Positions 60,571-64,000 of a stretch of DNA of 64,000 nt are shown one piece after another (the stretch's first letter is position 1; each line of letters begins with the position of its first letter). The stretch is from Balaenoptera acutorostrata (taxonomy: Eukaryota > Chordata > Mammalia > Artiodactyla > Balaenopteridae): the NCBI RefSeq assembly GCF_949987535.1, contig NC_080067.1, positions 32,516,039-32,580,038 of the forward strand, given 5' to 3'. The notes under the pieces were generated by a model that did not search any database, was not told the origin of the DNA, and saw only the letters and a program-made list of their open reading frames with translations. A program made the position numbers and the translations under genes.

Positions 60571-61840
60571 GCTTCTACTCTGTGGTATGGCCCCATATGA
60601 GACAGAAACAATTCTGTGTGCTGTTTTGATTTAAATTCCACAGCAACTAGAAATAAACAACTTGCTGAGTGAGAGAAAAGCTAGTCTGATGTGGACTTGA
60701 GGGAAGAATGTATGCTTGGGGGAAATAGACACTTATTTCATGAATTGTTTAGCCCAATCATAGTGAGGGGCAAATAAGACATCACAGAAGTAGTTTCCCA
60801 ATCAAAGGTCACAGGTTGTGTGAAGTTTTGTGCAGAGAGTATGTCAGGGCCTTATTATATCTTAATAGATGGAGCCCTAGGCTGTGACCATTGTCATGTT
60901 TTGTACATTAGTGAATTGTTAGCTTTTATTTGTAGGTAAGGAAAGAGCGCCTGCCTAGAGATTAATATTGAAATTCATAGCTATCAGGTTTAAATAATAC
61001 TAAGGCTGCCTTCTCCTACTGCCTTCCAACATAATAAAGCTTTAATCTAAATTAGGTCTTCAAAAAATTATGTGCAACAATAGAGAGACACATAAGCTGT
61101 GCTGACATTGAGGATATACAGTAATTGCCCAGGAGTATGCACTGTGCTTGTATCTGATGAATTATAAGCTTTGAATACTATTTAGTCATTTCGTATATGT
61201 GACCAAAAAAGTGGCACTAATGTTTTTAATGATACTCATGTAGCATCGGTCATTGTCTAACAAAATGAAAGACATACTTGAACACAGATAACAAATATAT
61301 ATACCCTTTTCCTAAACCAAATGGCACCTTTTCAGAGATGATTATTAGCAATAAAAGAGAAGCGTGAATGGACAGATTTTCTACACATTTAGAACAGTGA
61401 GAAAAAGATTGTGCTGCATATATAATTTTTTTGTGATTCTTTGAATTAAAGACCACTGTTGGGTTAGGATTTAAAAGGAGCCCAGTTCACAGTGGTATGA
61501 GTTAGCAATTCTAAACTTACTATTTATGAATTTTAGGATTGAGCATATGAGTAAATATATTGAGAATAATGAAAGCCATATTTCTGCCTGTGGAGAAAGG
61601 AGTTAGAAATATGAAAAGGGAGAAGACAAGAGCGAACTCTGTTATAATAAATGAAAATTGAATATAGCAGTACAAATGCATATTTTTAAAATAGAGAAAT
61701 AGAAATAAAATTATAGCTAGAGATAGGAAGATTTAAATATATGCATATTTAGTAGTTCTTCCTACTGAAATGTCCTAGAAGTAAAGCTACCACTGTTGCG
61801 ATGAGCAAACCTAGTTCTTAGATATCACTTACTATATACC
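60571..61840. other. Unassigned, repeat-poor sequence
   Basis: No gene or repeat recognised. A 68-codon open frame at 61250-61456 (minus) has no identifiable domain. Confidence 0.4.
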
Positions 61841-61844
61841 ATAG

Positions 61845-62540
61845 GCTACTAAAGGAAGCTGGGGCAACTTAGAGAAGTGGCTGAGTCCAGGGCTATGGCA
61901 GAGAGAGTATAAAATGAGCCTGGAACATCTTGTCGTGATGTAAAGGAAAGAATTGTTAAATAATATAATGAGAATATGTCAAAAGGACACTGAAGCCAGC
62001 TTGAAGTGGCTCTCACTGGGCAAATTTGGGACAATTTCATGAAAATGAATAAATGAGAATAACAGAGCTTTCATGAAATAAAAATTTATGAGTCTATACT
62101 AATGTAAATAAGTTAAAAAATACATAAATAAGTGGGGGGAAAAGAATATAAAGTTAGAAAAATCATCATTTTGTGACCATAATACATATTATTGATTTAG
62201 ACAGAAATTGATGATTGATAAAACAAGTGAGAAAAGTTTGGTAAGGAAATTTACATATCACAAAGTATTCTTCCATGAATTAGTTATTACTTAAAAAATA
62301 AATACAATAACTTTAGAAGGGATGAATCTCAGAAAAACAGTCAAGTAATCAAAGTTAACAGGTGTCACCAATAATAGGACAAACTAACACTAGGAGACTC
62401 TGACATGATACACTAGAAAGAACACAGAATCACTTCCACAGTATTTCTGCCAAAAATATATAATCTGAATCTGACCATAGTGAAACATCAGACAGACCCA
62501 GATTGAGGGACTAAATGGAAAGTATGGTTATTGCTTCTTA
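61845..62540 (+). repeat. Old L1 3' UTR-type sequence, sense
   Basis: 'aaggacactgaagccagctt', 'gaagtggctctcactgggca', 'gacaatttcatgaaaatgaa' and 'acatcagacagacccagatt' occur in the order of an old L1 3' UTR. Coding-free. Confidence 0.6.
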
Positions 62541-62935
62541 ATGGCGCATATAAACTACCCACACTCAACCCAATGGTCACTGAAATATGTACAGATATCA
62601 GAAGTGATATGGAACAGTGGATTCAATATTAAAATATGAAATAATGGAACAAAAATTAAAATTATGATCATGCCCTTGTTAGCAGGGCATTCATGAAAAA
62701 CTTCTCCAGTACTAACAAGATCAAGATGAACAAGGTTGTATATTGTGGTATTATTTGAGATAGTGGTGGCCATGTTCTCTAGAATTAAAGGGAAATACAT
62801 ATAACTTCTGAAAACTTTATAGTAGGACAAGATAATACAAGGAAAAGAAAATCAATGGTAAAAGCAAAACACATAAATTTCTAAAATATACTCTTCTTAA
62901 AAGATATACTTTTAACTATGGGATTTTAGAATTGA
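62541..62935. other. Unassigned sequence
   Basis: A 91-codon open frame on the minus strand (62555-62830) has no recognisable domain. It may continue the repeat to its left. Confidence 0.35.
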
Positions 62936-62939
62936 GTGT

Positions 62940-63065
62940 CTCCTTAAAGATTCTCTAATCCAAAACTATCATTTACAAATAAAGAAACTGAATCCAGATA
63001 AATTGGTTTATCTGAGATTATCTGGCTAATTAGATGACAACCTGGAATTTGGATCATGTAGTTGA
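62940..63065 (-). repeat. MIR-like fragment, antisense
   Basis: 'atttacaaataaagaaactg' and 'gataaattggtttatctgag' resemble the antisense MIR core, diverged. Confidence 0.5.
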
Positions 63066-63774
63066 ACAGTTTATTTGGAATCTTTGCTCTGCCTTTTTTT
63101 CTGATTGTTTAAAAATTGTTTCACATTAGTGGCCTTCCAATAGACAAGTAGAGATTTAAATGTATCCAAAACCCTCAGATAGCTAGAATCAAGGCATGAC
63201 TATGTCCTCAATATTATTAAATATATACAGAATGGCTTCTTCTTAAAAGTATGCTCTAAAATTTTCTTTCAATAATTTCTAAGATAGAAAAAAACTAATA
63301 TGTGATTTTGACTAGCTTATTGAATTATCTGTCCAGAATGATTGTAAGCTTTTTAATCATTGTTCAAATATGACATGAGTATTGCACATATGCATGTGGA
63401 AAAGTATACTAGCCTTTTAGTTCCTATTCAATATATCTAAGAATGGTTGTCATACCATAAAATATATAAAATAAAATTTAAAATAAACACTTTAAAACAT
63501 TTAAAATAAAGTAGAGGGATTGCAGTGGTAAACTATACCCAAATCTATCATTCTTAGTAAGAGCTACTGAATGTTAGGTATTCCATTCAGGAAAATATCG
63601 AGTGAGTGACAGCCTCAGACATTTGGGGACTAATGCCCATGTCATTAACCAGAGAGGCCTTTTTAGTGTGAAATCCATGGAAGGTCAAACAAAATCCTTA
63701 GCATCATGGCGAAAATTGATTTATGAAAGCTTAGCAATTATTAGTGTTAAAAATATGTTTTAACATATAACAAA
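63066..63774. other. Unassigned AT-rich sequence
   Basis: Nothing recognised. Confidence 0.4.
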
Positions 63775-64000
63775 CATTTTTTTGGCTTTATTGTGGTATA
63801 TTGACAAAATTATAAGATTTAAACTGCATTATGATTTGATACACGTATACCTCATGAAAGATTCTCACAATCTAGTTAATTAACACATCCATAACATATT
63901 TATCTTTTCTTTTTTGATGAGAACATTTAAGTTCTACTTTTAAAAAAAAATTCAATTATAAGGTAGTGTTATCAACTATACTCACCATGTTTTACATTAG
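63775..64000 (-). repeat. L1 3' UTR, antisense, running off the window
   Basis: 'tttattgtggtatattgaca', 'atgatttgatacacgtatac', 'ttaattaacacatccataac' and 'atcaactatactcaccatgt' are antisense L1M 3' UTR landmarks. The element continues beyond the right edge. Confidence 0.8.

Overview
This window looks like nuclear DNA from a cetartiodactyl mammal, most probably a cetacean (whale or dolphin). The evidence is a set of tRNA-Glu-derived CHR-type SINEs, typical of cetaceans and hippos, at about 6.4, 8.9, 23.9 and 59.4 kb. Several relatively young L1 3' ends of the type common in this lineage also carry readable target-site duplications. Older mammal-wide repeats (L2, MIR, MLT1, ERVL, hAT-like DNA transposons, L1M) fill much of the rest. 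Repeat family names come from remembered consensus features, not from a search.

I found no protein-coding gene, exon or functional RNA gene. The sequence is AT-rich, the longest open frame is 139 codons, and the recognisable coding-like pieces belong to decayed transposons: an L1 on the minus strand at 51.5-57.9 kb and an ERVL-class retrovirus relic at 26.1-30.6 kb. The window therefore reads as a gene desert or the interior of a large intron.

Layout: 0-6 kb has old L2 and simple repeats. 6.4-9.2 kb holds a CHR-1 SINE, a 1.1-kb antisense L1 and a CHR-2 SINE, each with flanking duplications. 9.2-15.7 kb is mostly unassigned, with an L2 split by another repeat and a MIR. 15.7-17.4 kb has a sense L1 relic interrupted by a hAT-like element, then an antisense L1 with a perfect 17-bp duplication. 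18-26 kb has L2, MIR and a rearranged CHR SINE. 26.1-30.6 kb is the ERVL mosaic. 31-36.6 kb has MIR copies and a repeat-poor AT-rich block. 36.6-41.2 kb has a sense L1 tail and a probable second, unclassified retroviral relic with an (AT)n tract and another L1 piece inside. 41.2-47 kb has L1 and L2 with two short L1 insertions. 47-50.3 kb has L2 pieces in both orientations around a complete MLT1 solo LTR. 51.5-59 kb has a nearly full-length L1M relic and an older L1 tail. 59-64 kb has L2 pieces around a CHR-2 SINE, an L1 tail, and an L1 running off the right end.

I see no new gene system. The most useful points to follow up are the two retroviral mosaics, the SINE and L1 insertions with intact duplications (usable as lineage markers), a repeat-poor block at 32.8-34.1 kb that could hold conserved noncoding sequence, and a paired AP-1-like palindrome near 2.8 kb.
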